Program-made: the position numbers and the translations under genes | DNA from: DASYLJ01 sp036009625 | Lineage (GTDB): Bacteria; Desulfobacterota; Binatia; DP-6 | Direction of reading: 5' to 3' | DNA length: 64,000 nucleotides | Assembly: GCA_036009625.1 (NCBI GenBank) | Contig: DASYLJ010000136.1 | Location: 1-64,000 of the forward strand | Shown here: positions 32,159 to 42,994 of the stretch, piece by piece | Layout: every line of letters begins with the position of its first letter | Numbering within the stretch: the stretch's first letter is position 1 | The notes under the pieces: generated by a model | Told to the model about the DNA's origin: nothing | The model's input: only the letters and a program-made list of their open reading frames with translations | Databases searched by the model: none

Positions 32159-33814
32159 ATGATGCTCGACACGCCGCTCATCGCCGCGCTCTCCGTCGGC
32201 TTCGTCCTCGCGCTGGTCTTCGGCGCCCTGGCACTCAGGCTCCGCATGTCTCCCATCGTGGGCTATCTGCTCGCCGGCGTCATGGTGGGACCGTCCACGC
32301 CGGGCTTCGTGGCCGATGCCCATCTGGCGCACGAGCTGTCGGAGATCGGCGTCATGCTGCTCATGTTCGGCGTCGGGCTGCATTTCTCGCTGGCGGATCT
32401 CCTGGCGGTGAAGCACATCGCCATTCCCGGCGCGCTGGTGCAGATCGTCGTCGCCACGCTGCTCGGGGCAGGGCTCGCGCATCTGCTCGGCTGGCCCTTC
32501 GGCACCGGGCTCGTCTTCGGGCTGGCGCTGTCCGTGGCCAGCACCGTCGTGCTGCTGCGGGCGCTCGAGGCGCGCGACCTCGTCGAGAGCCAGCGCGGAC
32601 GGATCGCCGTCGGATGGCTCATCGTCGAGGACCTGGTGATGGTGCTGGCGTTGGTCCTGCTGCCGCCGCTGGCAGGCCCGCTCGGTGGGACGGCGGGCGT
32701 GACGGGGGACCTGTGGACGAACCTCCTGGTCACCCTCGCCAAGGTGGCGGCGTTCATCGCCGTCATGATCGTCGGCGGGACCCGCGGCGTGCCGTGGGTG
32801 CTCGAACGTGTCGCCGGCTTCGGATCGCGCGAGCTGTTCACGCTGGCGGTGCTGGCCATCGCCATGGGCATCGCCTACGCCTCGGCCGCGCTGTTCGGCG
32901 TGTCCTTCGCGCTCGGCGCGTTCTTCGCGGGCATGGTGCTGAACGAGTCGGAGCTGAGCCACAAGGCGGCCGAGGACTCTTTGCCGCTGCGCGACGCGTT
33001 CGCGGTCCTCTTCTTCGTCTCGGTGGGCATGCTCTTCAATCCCGCCGTCATCGTCAGCCATCCGCTGCCGGTGCTCGCGACCTTCCTCGTGATCGTCGTG
33101 GGTAAGTCGCTGGCGGCGTTGCTCATCGTCGTGCTCTTCCGCCATCCCCTCGGCACGGCGCTGACGATCGCGGTCAGCCTGGCGCAGATCGGCGAGTTCT
33201 CGTTCATCCTGGCGGGGCTCGGTGTGACCCTCGGGTTGCTGCCCGACCAGGCCCACGACTTGGTCCTCGCCGGGGCGATCCTGTCGATCGTGGTCAACCC
33301 GCTGCTGTTCGAGGCCGTCGATCGGTTGAAGCCATGGCTCGACGCGCGCGACGTCCGGAACGACCCCGTGCTGCCACCGGCCGCGGAGGACACCATCGAC
33401 CTCGAACGGCACGCCGTCCTGGTCGGACACGGACGCGTCGGCAAGCTCGTCCGCGCGCGTCTCACGGCGGCCGGCGTGCCGCTGGTGGTCGTCGACGACG
33501 GCCGCAGCCGCGTGCGCGAGCTCGAGCAGCTGCACGTTCCGGCGGTCCTCGGGAACGCGGCCTCGATCGACGTCCTGCGGCGCGCGAGCATCGCCAAGGC
33601 GCGGTGGCTGGTGATCGCCATTCCGAATGCGATGGAGGCGGGCGCCATCATCGACCACGGCCGCGCGTTGAACCCGACCCTCGACGTCATGGCGCGTGCG
33701 CACACCGACGGAGAGGTGCACTACCTGCGCGGCCACGGCGTCGATCTCGTGATCACGGGCGCGCGCGAGATCGCCGACGGCATGGTCGAGCGCATCCTGC
33801 CCGACGTGGAGTAA
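32159..33814 (+). CDS. CPA2-family K+/H+ antiporter-like protein (YbaL/KefB type)
   Basis: The 551-residue inner-membrane protein starts MMLDTPLIAALSVGFVLALV and has 12-13 membrane segments up to about residue 385, with VGYLLAGVMVGPSTPGF, LLMFGVGLHFSLADLL, SVASTVVLLRALE and IAVSLAQIGEFSFIL. A cytosolic TrkA-N (RCK) domain follows with HAVLVGHGRVGKLVRARL and later GNAASIDVLRRASIAKA. The Q-I-G-E-F-S-F signature is typical of the YbaL/RosB branch. It is likely a nucleotide-gated cation/proton antiporter for pH or detoxification stress. ATG 32159 is preferred from the family N-terminus; ATG 32141 is the earlier alternative. It converges on the cytochrome gene. Confidence 0.88.
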   Translation: MMLDTPLIAALSVGFVLALVFGALALRLRMSPIVGYLLAGVMVGPSTPGFVADAHLAHELSEIGVMLLMFGVGLHFSLADLLAVKHIAIPGALVQIVVATLLGAGLAHLLGWPFGTGLVFGLALSVASTVVLLRALEARDLVESQRGRIAVGWLIVEDLVMVLALVLLPPLAGPLGGTAGVTGDLWTNLLVTLAKVAAFIAVMIVGGTRGVPWVLERVAGFGSRELFTLAVLAIAMGIAYASAALFGVSFALGAFFAGMVLNESELSHKAAEDSLPLRDAFAVLFFVSVGMLFNPAVIVSHPLPVLATFLVIVVGKSLAALLIVVLFRHPLGTALTIAVSLAQIGEFSFILAGLGVTLGLLPDQAHDLVLAGAILSIVVNPLLFEAVDRLKPWLDARDVRNDPVLPPAAEDTIDLERHAVLVGHGRVGKLVRARLTAAGVPLVVVDDGRSRVRELEQLHVPAVLGNAASIDVLRRASIAKARWLVIAIPNAMEAGAIIDHGRALNPTLDVMARAHTDGEVHYLRGHGVDLVITGAREIADGMVERILPDVE

Positions 33815-33825
33815 GCCGGCGGACG

Positions 33826-34494
<669 letters not shown>

Positions 34495-34504
34495 GTCGTC
34501 CCCC

Positions 34505-35623
<1,119 letters not shown>

Positions 35624-35625
35624 GC

Positions 35626-36987
35626 TCAGTTCTCCTTCTTCTTGTCCTGCGCGAGCCGCGTCTCGAACGGGAAGACCTTGCGCATGGCGAGCTCGTCGTC
35701 GCGGAAGGGCCGCTGTTTGGTGGCGAGGGCGCGCTGGCGCGTCATCTCGGTGGCGTTGTCGCTGCCGAGGCGGGAGTCGGTCATGGTGAAGAGCAGCTCG
35801 ACGAGCTGGTCGATCTCGGGTTCGGTGAGTGCGAGCGGCTCGATACCGCCGTCGAGGAAGAGGTTGGCCTCGCCGCCCTTGTTGTAGTGGTCGATGACGT
35901 CCCACAGCGTCTGCATCGAGCCGTCGTGCATGTAGGGCGGGGTGACGCCGATGTTGCGCACCTGGAGCGTCTTGAAGGCGCCGACGTCGGAGCGATTCTG
36001 TGTCACGAGATAGCGTCCGAGCTCGGAGAGGTCGGTCTCGAGTGCGAGTCGATCGATGGTCTCGGTGATGTCCTTGCCCTGCTTGCCCTTGAGCGCCGTC
36101 ATCGCCTGGCCGGCGAGCTTCTCGAAGTCCTGATGGCGTGCCGCGACACCGATGTTGTGAAAGCGGTTGTCGCTGCCGATCGGGTTGGCGCCGTTGATGG
36201 GGTGACACGTCACGCAGCGGGCCTTGCCGTTGTAGAGTGCCCAGCCGAGCTGGGCGTTGTCGGAGATCGCCTTCGGGTCGCCGGCGAGGAAGCGCTCGAA
36301 CGGCGAGTCGAGGAACACCAGCGTGCGCTCGAACGCCGCGATGGCGCGGGCGAGGTCGTCGAAGTTGGGCGCGCGGCCGTAGGCCTTCTGGAACATCGCG
36401 GCGTACTCGGCGTCGCCGTCGATCCCCTTCATGGTGGCGGCGTGATCGGGCTGCCCCATCTCGATCGGGTTCGTGATCGGCAGCTTCGCCTGTTCCTCGA
36501 GGCTCGGCGCGCGTCCGTCGAGGAACATGGTCTGGAAGAAGACGGCGTTCAGTGTCGTCGGCGAGTTGCGACGGCCGAGCTTGTCGTCGATGCCCTCGGC
36601 GAGGCTGCGCTGGTCGGTGAAGCCACGGCTGACGTCGTGGCAGGTGGCGCACGCGACGCTGCCGTCGCGCGACACGCGCGGGTCGAAGTAGAGCTTGCGG
36701 CCGAGGGCGACGCGATCGGGCGTCATCGCGTTGTCGGTCGGAATGATCGACGCCCAGATGCTCGGATCGATGCCGGCTGGCGGCTTCGTGACGTCGAGCT
36801 GCGGCTGCATCTTCTCGAGCAGCACCCGCTGCTCGGCCATGGGGAGTGCCCCATGCGGGCCGGTGTTGGCGGCCGGCGGGGGCGGGGCGGTCGATGGTGG
36901 CGCCGTCGGTGTCTGCGCCGCGGCGAGCAGCGGCAGCGCCACCAGCGCGCCGGCGATCGCGAGGCTCCACGTCGTTCTCTGCTCCAT
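35626..36987 (-). CDS. Diheme cytochrome c peroxidase/MauG family protein
   Basis: The 453-residue exported protein has a signal peptide at 1-25 (MEQRTTWSLAIAGALVALPL), a Pro-rich linker, then the two-haem CcpA/MauG fold: first motif CATCH at 113-117 (VACATCHDVSRGFTDQ), second CVTCH at 258-262, and PPYMHDGSMQTLWDVIDHYN near 355-375. The first-haem domain has NSPTTLNAVF and RAPSLEEQAKLPI typical of the family. It reduces peroxide or oxidises an organic or protein substrate in the periplasm. GGGGG lies 7 nt before ATG 36987; ATG 36993 is less well placed. It is the third gene of the sigma/anti-sigma operon, 17 bp after the anti-sigma gene. Confidence 0.92.
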   Translation of the reverse strand: MEQRTTWSLAIAGALVALPLLAAAQTPTAPPSTAPPPPAANTGPHGALPMAEQRVLLEKMQPQLDVTKPPAGIDPSIWASIIPTDNAMTPDRVALGRKLYFDPRVSRDGSVACATCHDVSRGFTDQRSLAEGIDDKLGRRNSPTTLNAVFFQTMFLDGRAPSLEEQAKLPITNPIEMGQPDHAATMKGIDGDAEYAAMFQKAYGRAPNFDDLARAIAAFERTLVFLDSPFERFLAGDPKAISDNAQLGWALYNGKARCVTCHPINGANPIGSDNRFHNIGVAARHQDFEKLAGQAMTALKGKQGKDITETIDRLALETDLSELGRYLVTQNRSDVGAFKTLQVRNIGVTPPYMHDGSMQTLWDVIDHYNKGGEANLFLDGGIEPLALTEPEIDQLVELLFTMTDSRLGSDNATEMTRQRALATKQRPFRDDELAMRKVFPFETRLAQDKKKEN

Positions 36988-37004
36988 GCGCATTCCCCCT
37001 GCGG

Positions 37005-37790
37005 TCAGCGTCCGTCCGACACAGCGAAGCCCGCGAGCGCCGGAGCCCCGGGTCCGGCGTGGCAGACCGCGCACGCCTCGGCGGGCGGACGGTCGCGCGC
37101 GGACACGAGAAGGTAGGAGACGGGGTCGTGATTCCAGGCCGTGACGCGATGATCGCCGACCTCGATCGTGCGGAAATCGATGCCCTTGTGGGTGAGCGAC
37201 CGGCCGACGTCCGGGAGCTGCCGCGGCGGCAGGACGAACAGCGATACCGGCTCGGTGCCGTGCTGGTAGAGCACCCACGCCGCGGAGACCGAGACGAGGT
37301 CGACCGCCGCGGCGCCCCGGAGACGGAACTCCGCCGGGCCTGGCGCTACCTCGCCCGCGAATGGCACCGAGCCGCGGAGCCAGCGATTCACCGTCGGCAG
37401 GTCGGACGACGTCAGCTCGAGCGGCGCGGTGCCGTGCTCGGCGGTCTCGTGCATGACGATGGCGGCCTGGACGTCGGCCGGGATGCCGGGCATGCGCAAC
37501 ACCCACACGGCAGCCACCAGCGACGCGGCGACTGCGGCCGAAACGATGCCGATCTGCCGCCAACGATGGCGCGGGTGGAGGCGACGGAGCAGGGCGCGTC
37601 GCGGTCCGTCGGGCATGCGTGGCGCCAGATAGAGACGGCCGACGGCGGCGTGGAAGTCGCGCTGGCGGCCGAGCGCGTCGCGACACGACGGACAGCGCTC
37701 GAGATGTCCCTCGATGTCGAGGGCCGCCTCGACGCCGAGCTCATCGTCGGCGTAGGCGGCGAGGCGTTCGCGCATCGCGCGGCAGCTCAT
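37005..37790 (-). CDS. Membrane anti-sigma factor with C-terminal haem-c motif
   Basis: The 261-residue protein has a cytosolic zinc-binding anti-sigma domain (zf-HC2: His29, Cys33, Cys36 in HLERCPSCRDAL), one membrane helix at about 79-98 (IGIVSAAVAASLVAAVWVLR), and a periplasmic domain of about 160 residues ending in EACAVCHAGPG, a CXXCH motif at 240-244. Such a motif in the periplasm normally binds covalent haem c. Its ATG overlaps the sigma factor stop (ATGA), as is usual for sigma/anti-sigma pairs. I infer that the haem senses redox state, peroxide or a gas and releases the ECF sigma factor. The next genes, a diheme peroxidase and a cytochrome, support this. Confidence 0.88.
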   Translation of the reverse strand: MSCRAMRERLAAYADDELGVEAALDIEGHLERCPSCRDALGRQRDFHAAVGRLYLAPRMPDGPRRALLRRLHPRHRWRQIGIVSAAVAASLVAAVWVLRMPGIPADVQAAIVMHETAEHGTAPLELTSSDLPTVNRWLRGSVPFAGEVAPGPAEFRLRGAAAVDLVSVSAAWVLYQHGTEPVSLFVLPPRQLPDVGRSLTHKGIDFRTIEVGDHRVTAWNHDPVSYLLVSARDRPPAEACAVCHAGPGAPALAGFAVSDGR

Positions 37791-38365
37791 CGCGCCACTC
37801 GTCGCGCCCGCGCGTCGCGCAGCAGGCCGCGCTCCGTGGCCTGCTTGGCGAGCGCGGTGCGCAGCAGCGCACGGCCACGCGCCAGCCGCGACATGACGGT
37901 GCCCAGCGGGCAGTCGGCGATCTCGGCGATCTCGCGATAGGCGAAGCCGGCGACGTCCTTCAGATAGACCGGGACGCGGAACCCTTCGGGCAGTGCGAGC
38001 AGCGCGTCGCGGACCTCGACGTTCCACTGGTTTGCGATGAGGACCGACTCGAGGCCTTCGGCGATGCCCTCGAGCGGGGTCGTCAGCTCGAGGCGATGCT
38101 CCGCCCAGCGGCGCTCGCTGCGGTAGCGGTCGATGAACTCGTGCTTCAGGATCGTGAAGACCCAGGTCTTGAAGCTGGTGCCGGGCGTGAAGCGATCCCA
38201 GTGCTCGAGCGCGCGCAGGCAGGCGACCTGGGTGAGGTCGTCGGCCTCGGGCGGTGCGATGAGCGCACACGCGAAACCGTAGAGCGGGTCGAGCACCGCT
38301 CGCACCTGGGCTTCGAACGCAGCCGGGGCCACGTTCGTGTCGGTCAAGCCGATCGACCTCCGCAT
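37787..38365 (-). CDS. ECF-family RNA polymerase sigma factor
   Basis: The 192-residue protein has region 2 (LYGFACALIAPPEADDLTQV... ALEHWDRFTPGTSFKTWVFT ILKHEFIDRYR) and region 4 (ALLALPEGFRVPVYLKDVAG FAYREIAEIADCPLGTVMSR LARGRALL), joined by a linker. It directs polymerase to a small regulon, presumably including its own operon with the haem-motif anti-sigma factor, peroxidase, phosphoesterase and cytochrome. The start is ATG 38365; a GTG five codons upstream is possible. The stop overlaps the anti-sigma ATG. I could not identify a convincing autoregulated -35/-10 pair in the 215-bp spacer upstream. Confidence 0.92.
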   Translation of the reverse strand: MRRSIGLTDTNVAPAAFEAQVRAVLDPLYGFACALIAPPEADDLTQVACLRALEHWDRFTPGTSFKTWVFTILKHEFIDRYRSERRWAEHRLELTTPLEGIAEGLESVLIANQWNVEVRDALLALPEGFRVPVYLKDVAGFAYREIAEIADCPLGTVMSRLARGRALLRTALAKQATERGLLRDARARRVAR

Positions 38366-38580
38366 CGTGCGTCCACCCACCCAACGTCTGACGGGGTTCG
38401 TTTATTCCCGTGCCCCCGTATCGCGGAGCCGGACCTTTGTGAACCCCGGCGCGTACGTCGCCGAACCGTCACCTCGCCGTCGCGAGGGTGTCGTGGAGCG
38501 CGTGCTATCGGACGGGTCGCCCTCCCCGCGGGCGTCGAGCATCCGACAGATGCCGCTCGACGCCCCGGGGACGCTCCGTC

Positions 38581-39459
38581 TCAGAGGCGGATCTCGCCCT
38601 CGATCACGGTCACCGCCGAGCCGCCGATCTCGATCACGCGTCCCTCGTCGGTGACGTGCACCGTGACGGCGCCGTCGCGGCCGACCTCGCGTCCCTGGCT
38701 CGACGTGTAGCTGCTGCCAGTGCGTCCGAGCAGGCCGGTGTCGGCGAGGAAGGCGCCGACGGCGGCGTTGCCGCTGCCGCAGACCGGGTCTTCGCCGATG
38801 CCCGCGGCGGGCGCAAAGGATCGCACGACGACGGGAAGGTCCTTCGCGTCCGACAGCGCCACCACCGTCACGCCGCTGATCCCGAGCTCGCGGCTCAGGT
38901 GATCGATGAGCGGCAGGTCGGGTCGCAGCGTGCGCAGCGCCGCCTCGTTGGCGACGAGGGCCACCAGCCACACCGCCCCGACGTCGATGATGCGTGGCGC
39001 GGAGGTGTCGCTCACCGTGACGCCGAGCGCCTCGGTCAGTGGCTCGACCAGCGTCTCGTCGGCGTCGGCGACGCGCGGCGGCGGCACCCGCACGGAGATG
39101 CGGCGGGTGGGGCCGGTGCCGTCGATCGTGAGTGGCAGGACGCCCGCTTTGCACTCCTGCTGCAGACGCGTTGCGCCGGCCGGGACGAGTCCCGTGGACA
39201 GCACGGCATGCGCCGAGCCGACGGTGGGGTGCCCGGCGAACGGCAGCTCGCTGCGCGGCGTGAAGATGCGCAGGCGGTAGTCGGCACCAGCCTGCGTCGG
39301 GCGCAGGACGAAGGTCGTCTCCGACAGGTTCGTCCACGCCGCCACCTGCTGCATGGTGGCCTCCGGGATGTCGTCGGCGTCGAGCAGGACGGCGACCGGG
39401 TTGCCGCGCAGCGCACGGTTCGTGAACACGTCGACCTGCTGGAAGCGGTAGGTGGGCAT
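38581..39459 (-). CDS. PhzF-family isomerase/epimerase-like protein
   Basis: The 292-residue protein shows the duplicated diaminopimelate-epimerase-like fold of PhzF. Visible are FQQVDVFTNRALRGNPVAVL at the N-terminus, SETTFVLRP with the catalytic Glu at about residue 48, PFAGHPTVGSAHAVL, and GEDPVCGSGNAAVGAFL. These enzymes isomerise small acids by proton transfer; most members have no known substrate. The ATG at 39459 gives the standard PhzF N-terminus; a GTG nine codons upstream would extend it. It is a single gene, divergent from the secreted protease gene. Confidence 0.88.
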   Translation of the reverse strand: MPTYRFQQVDVFTNRALRGNPVAVLLDADDIPEATMQQVAAWTNLSETTFVLRPTQAGADYRLRIFTPRSELPFAGHPTVGSAHAVLSTGLVPAGATRLQQECKAGVLPLTIDGTGPTRRISVRVPPPRVADADETLVEPLTEALGVTVSDTSAPRIIDVGAVWLVALVANEAALRTLRPDLPLIDHLSRELGISGVTVVALSDAKDLPVVVRSFAPAAGIGEDPVCGSGNAAVGAFLADTGLLGRTGSSYTSSQGREVGRDGAVTVHVTDEGRVIEIGGSAVTVIEGEIRL

Positions 39460-39538
39460 GGGGACGTGGTAGCGGGGTTCGTCCACTCAGGGAACCCGTC
39501 TGCTCAAGTTCCGGTGGCGACCCGCCGATAGTGGGGCG

Positions 39539-41140
39539 ATGTGGACCGTGCTCCGGGCGGTGGTGGCCGCGCTGCTGCTGTGGACCGGGGCCGAGGCTGC
39601 GCCGCCGCGGATCGTCCAGGGCACGCTGACGTCGGCGTATCCGTCGACGGGAGCCCTGCTGGTGGTGAGCGGCGACTCGGGCGTCACCTGCTCGGGCGTC
39701 ATGATCGGCTGCGAGACGTTCCTCACCGCCGCCCACTGCGTCTGCCCGGCGGGGAAGGCCCCGTGCCAGGGCGACGACGCGCCCGACCCGTTCGACGTGA
39801 CGGTGTACCTCGACAACGCCGGCTTCTTCCCCGCCGACGTCGTGATCGTGCACCCCGATTACGACTTCCCGGTCGCCGACCTCGCGGTCGTGAAGCTGCT
39901 CTTCGCACCGACGAGCATCCCGCCATCGAAGCTGGCGAACATGAGCGTGCCCCTCGGCACGCCGGGAACGATCGTCGGTTTCGGGACGTCGGGCGGCAAC
40001 GATGACAGCACCGGCTTGAAGCGTTCCGGCAACGTCGTCACGGCGGCGTGTCCGAACGACGTCTCCGACACGACGTCGGTGTGCTGGCGGTTCACCGGCG
40101 AGGGCTCGAACTCCTGTTCCGGCGATTCCGGCGGACCGCTCTTCCTGAACGACGGCAGCATCGCCGGCACGACGTCGGGCGGCGTGCGCGCCAGCTGTCT
40201 CGCCACCGACTCGAGCTACGACACGAACGTGCCGTACTACCACGACTGGATCGCCGCGCAGGCCGGCGAGGATCTCGCCAACACCGTCTGCGGCGAGCTG
40301 CCGCAGGTGGGGCAGCCGGGCAGCACCGTCACCGAGTTCACGGGGACGCTCGACCGCGACGTCACCGAGGCGGTGCACACGATCGTCGTGCCGGAGAACA
40401 CCGAGGAGCTGCGCATCGGCATGCACGGCGCCGACGACGGTCGCATCGACTTCGATCTCGCCGTCCGGTTCGACACGCCGCCGACCGACGAGGAGTCGGA
40501 CTGCGAGGACGCCGCACCCGGCCAGTACGCCTACTGCGAGTTCTTCTACCCCGACCCCGGCACGTGGCACGTCCGCGTGAAGCGCGCCGCGGGCGACGGC
40601 GAGTATCAGCTGGTGGTGACGACGCTGGGTGGCGGCGCGACCACCGAGTGTGGCAACGACGTGCTCGAGGCGGGCGAGGAGTGCGACGGCATCGACGCCC
40701 CGAGCTGTCCGGGCGGGTGCGACCCGTTCGACTGCGTATGCACGCCGTGCCCCGAGGACCTGACCATCGAGCAGATCCAGCTGGCGCGGAAGTTCGTCCT
40801 GCGCGGCGCGCTCGCGAACGGCGAGGGCATGTACGAGGGCTTCGATCCGCGCAGCGTCGATCTCGACGTGTCGGTCGCCGATGCCAGTGGTCGTACCGCC
40901 GAGGTGCGGATTCCCGCGTTCGATACGGGATGGAAGGCGGCGCGATCGGGCAAGAGCTGGCGCTGGCACGGCCGTCTCGACGGCCTGCGCCGCCTGACGC
41001 TGCGCGATCGCACGAAGAAGCGCGGCGCATGGACGATCGTCGCCGACGGTCGCGACGTCCCGGGCGCGGATCGCGTCGGGACGTCGGGTCTCACCGTCAC
41101 GGTGCGCTCGGACTACACCTGCGCGATGAAGCGGTATTGA
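39539..41140 (+). CDS. Secreted trypsin-like (S1) serine protease with Cys-rich and beta modules
   Basis: The 533-residue exported protein has a signal peptide at 1-21, then RIVQGTLTSAYPSTGALLVV at the expected mature N-terminus. The catalytic triad is visible: His in LTAAHCVC, Asp in FPVADLAVVKL and Ser in CSGDSGGPLFL. A beta-sandwich of pre-peptidase C type follows (about 260-365, HGADDGRIDFDLAVRFDTPP), then a short Cys-rich knot (CGNDVLEAGEECDG) and a C-terminal beta module (GWKAARSGKSWRWHGRLDGL RRLTLRD). A paralogue with the same order of domains is at 45833-47491. It probably degrades proteins outside the cell. It converges on the GH10 gene with 1 bp between the stops. Confidence 0.9.
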   Translation: MWTVLRAVVAALLLWTGAEAAPPRIVQGTLTSAYPSTGALLVVSGDSGVTCSGVMIGCETFLTAAHCVCPAGKAPCQGDDAPDPFDVTVYLDNAGFFPADVVIVHPDYDFPVADLAVVKLLFAPTSIPPSKLANMSVPLGTPGTIVGFGTSGGNDDSTGLKRSGNVVTAACPNDVSDTTSVCWRFTGEGSNSCSGDSGGPLFLNDGSIAGTTSGGVRASCLATDSSYDTNVPYYHDWIAAQAGEDLANTVCGELPQVGQPGSTVTEFTGTLDRDVTEAVHTIVVPENTEELRIGMHGADDGRIDFDLAVRFDTPPTDEESDCEDAAPGQYAYCEFFYPDPGTWHVRVKRAAGDGEYQLVVTTLGGGATTECGNDVLEAGEECDGIDAPSCPGGCDPFDCVCTPCPEDLTIEQIQLARKFVLRGALANGEGMYEGFDPRSVDLDVSVADASGRTAEVRIPAFDTGWKAARSGKSWRWHGRLDGLRRLTLRDRTKKRGAWTIVADGRDVPGADRVGTSGLTVTVRSDYTCAMKRY

Positions 41141-41141
41141 G

Positions 41142-42912
41142 TCACCGCAACGCCGCCACCACCGCCGTGCCCGGGCCCTTCTCGACGCGGAATTGCACGT
41201 GGACGGGCTGGCCGTCCTCGACCCACGACGCGACGTAGTCACCGAGCGTCGCGCGCAGCTCGACCGCGCCCGCGGCGTCCGCGGTGAGGGTGGCACGCGT
41301 GCGCCAGCGATCGTTCAGCAGCGACACGACGGCTTCGCCGTGGCGGCTGAGCGCGCCGTCGTCGGTCCACAGGCCGTGCTGCAGGAAGTTGCGGGCAACG
41401 ACCTTGTTCCACAGGCCCCAGAACACGATCTGCTCGACGGCGGGGTGGCCCCACCAGAGGCGCATGAGCGCCTCGGCCTGCGCGGCGCGCAGCTCGGGCT
41501 CGGCGGGCGCGACGAAGTTCGTCTCCGTCATGTGCACCGGGAGCCCCGCCTCGGCGAGGGTGTCGAGCGCCACCAGGTAGTCGTCGATGCGCGTGCGCTG
41601 CGAGAGATCGGCGGTGCCGCCCGCGTAGACCACGCCGGGAACGAAGTGCGCCTGCTGGCCGATGGCGTGGATCGGGACGCCGGCGGCGCGCAGCCCCTCC
41701 ACCCGATCGCGCACGGCGGCGGCGTTCGGCCCCGGCAGGCCGGTGAAGACCTCGGTGATCCACTCGTTGAAGACGAGCTGACAGCCGGGATCGATCGCGT
41801 GCACCCAGCCGTATATCTCGGGGAGGATGCCGGGCCCGAGGCGATCCATGAAGAACGACGTGAACGGATTCAGCGTCTCGTTGGTGACGTCCCAGATGTC
41901 GATGCGGCCGCGATAGCGCGAGACCGTGGTCTCGACGTAGGTGCGCACCAGCGCGCGCAGCTCGTCGCGTTCGGCGGGCGTCAGGTTCGGATTCGGGAAG
42001 CGCTCGCGAACCCAGAGCGGGACGCCGCTGCCGCTCGAGAACGGCGGCACGTTGCCCCAGAAGAGGGTGTGCCCCTTCACCGGGAAGCCGTTGCTCTGCG
42101 CCCACGCGATCTCGGAATCGGCGAGGTCGAAGAAGAAGGCATCCGGCGTCGGCTGCGCGACGCGCCACTTCATGCCCGTCTCCATCACGACGAAGTTCGC
42201 GTGGCGGCGGGCGATGTCGGTGTAGAAGGCGAGGTCCTCGGGCGCATTCACGTAGCTGCGCAGATCGATCGGGAAGCCGAAGGCGAAGGCGTGCCGCGTC
42301 TGCGTGACGGTAACCTCCGTGCCGGGCGTCCCGACCGAGAGGCGCAGCGGACGCGAGCGCAGCGTCACCGCGCGCGCGTCCGCGTCGGCGACGACGGCCA
42401 TCTCGGCGGAGTCGAGGAGCAGCGAGAGGTCGGCGGGACGTCCGGGCGGCAGATCCGGAATCTCGCCCGGCCCGGCCTCGACCGCGGCGGTGACGTAGCC
42501 GCAGGACGCCTCGGCGACCGCGCGCGCGCGATCGCAGTCGATGGTGCAGTGCAGATCACCGGCCGCGCACGCCGATCGGCAGCTCCGGTGCGATGCGCGG
42601 GTCGTCGTGCGGCACGTGCGCGACGCGGCGATGCAGGCGGTCTCGTCGCCGGCGCAGGTGACGGGGCAGGGCGTCGCGACGGTACGGCAGGCGACCTTCG
42701 TTGCGGTACGCGTCGTGCGACAGGCGGCGCGGCAGATGGCGACCGCGTCGTGATCCGAGTCGTGTGCAGTTGCGATCGCAGGCACGCGCCGTCCAGGTGG
42801 CGGCGTCGCCACAGGCGACACGCGCGACGCGACATCCGTTGCCGGCCGCCAGGGCGGGGGTGGCGAAGAGGAAGAGCAGGAACAGCGAAAAGGCCGGCCG
42901 AAGGATCGTCAC
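41142..42912 (-). CDS. Secreted GH10 endo-xylanase-like protein, frameshifted near the N-terminus
   Basis: The main frame (to 41142) encodes a GH10 barrel: FGFPIDLRSYV, GMKWRVAQPTPDAFFFDLAD, VKGHTLFWGNVPP, the acid/base Glu in DIWDVTNETLN, and the nucleophile Glu in VHMTETNFVAP. The first ATG in this frame (42821) gives no signal peptide. In another frame, ATG 42912 opens a perfect signal peptide (MTILRPAFSLFLLFLFATPA) and the start of a Cys-rich domain, GCRVARVACGDAATWTARAC. The Cys pattern carries over into the main frame (AICRAACRTTRTATKVACRT). The switch must lie at about 42740-42765 and equals one extra base. It is either a sequencing indel, a recent mutation or +1 frameshifting. Confidence 0.82.
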
Positions 42913-42994
42913 GGAGGAAACGAACCACGGTCGGTGCCGGCGGGCAAGGAAATAGTTCCGTGCCCGCCAGTCAGCGCGGGATGCGGGGGGCTGC

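Noticed and set aside
42556..42912. A separate small secreted protein in the frame starting at 42912
   Set aside because: After about 50 residues the frame turns Arg/His-rich, while the Cys pattern continues in the GH10 frame. It is better explained as the frameshifted 5' end of the GH10 gene.
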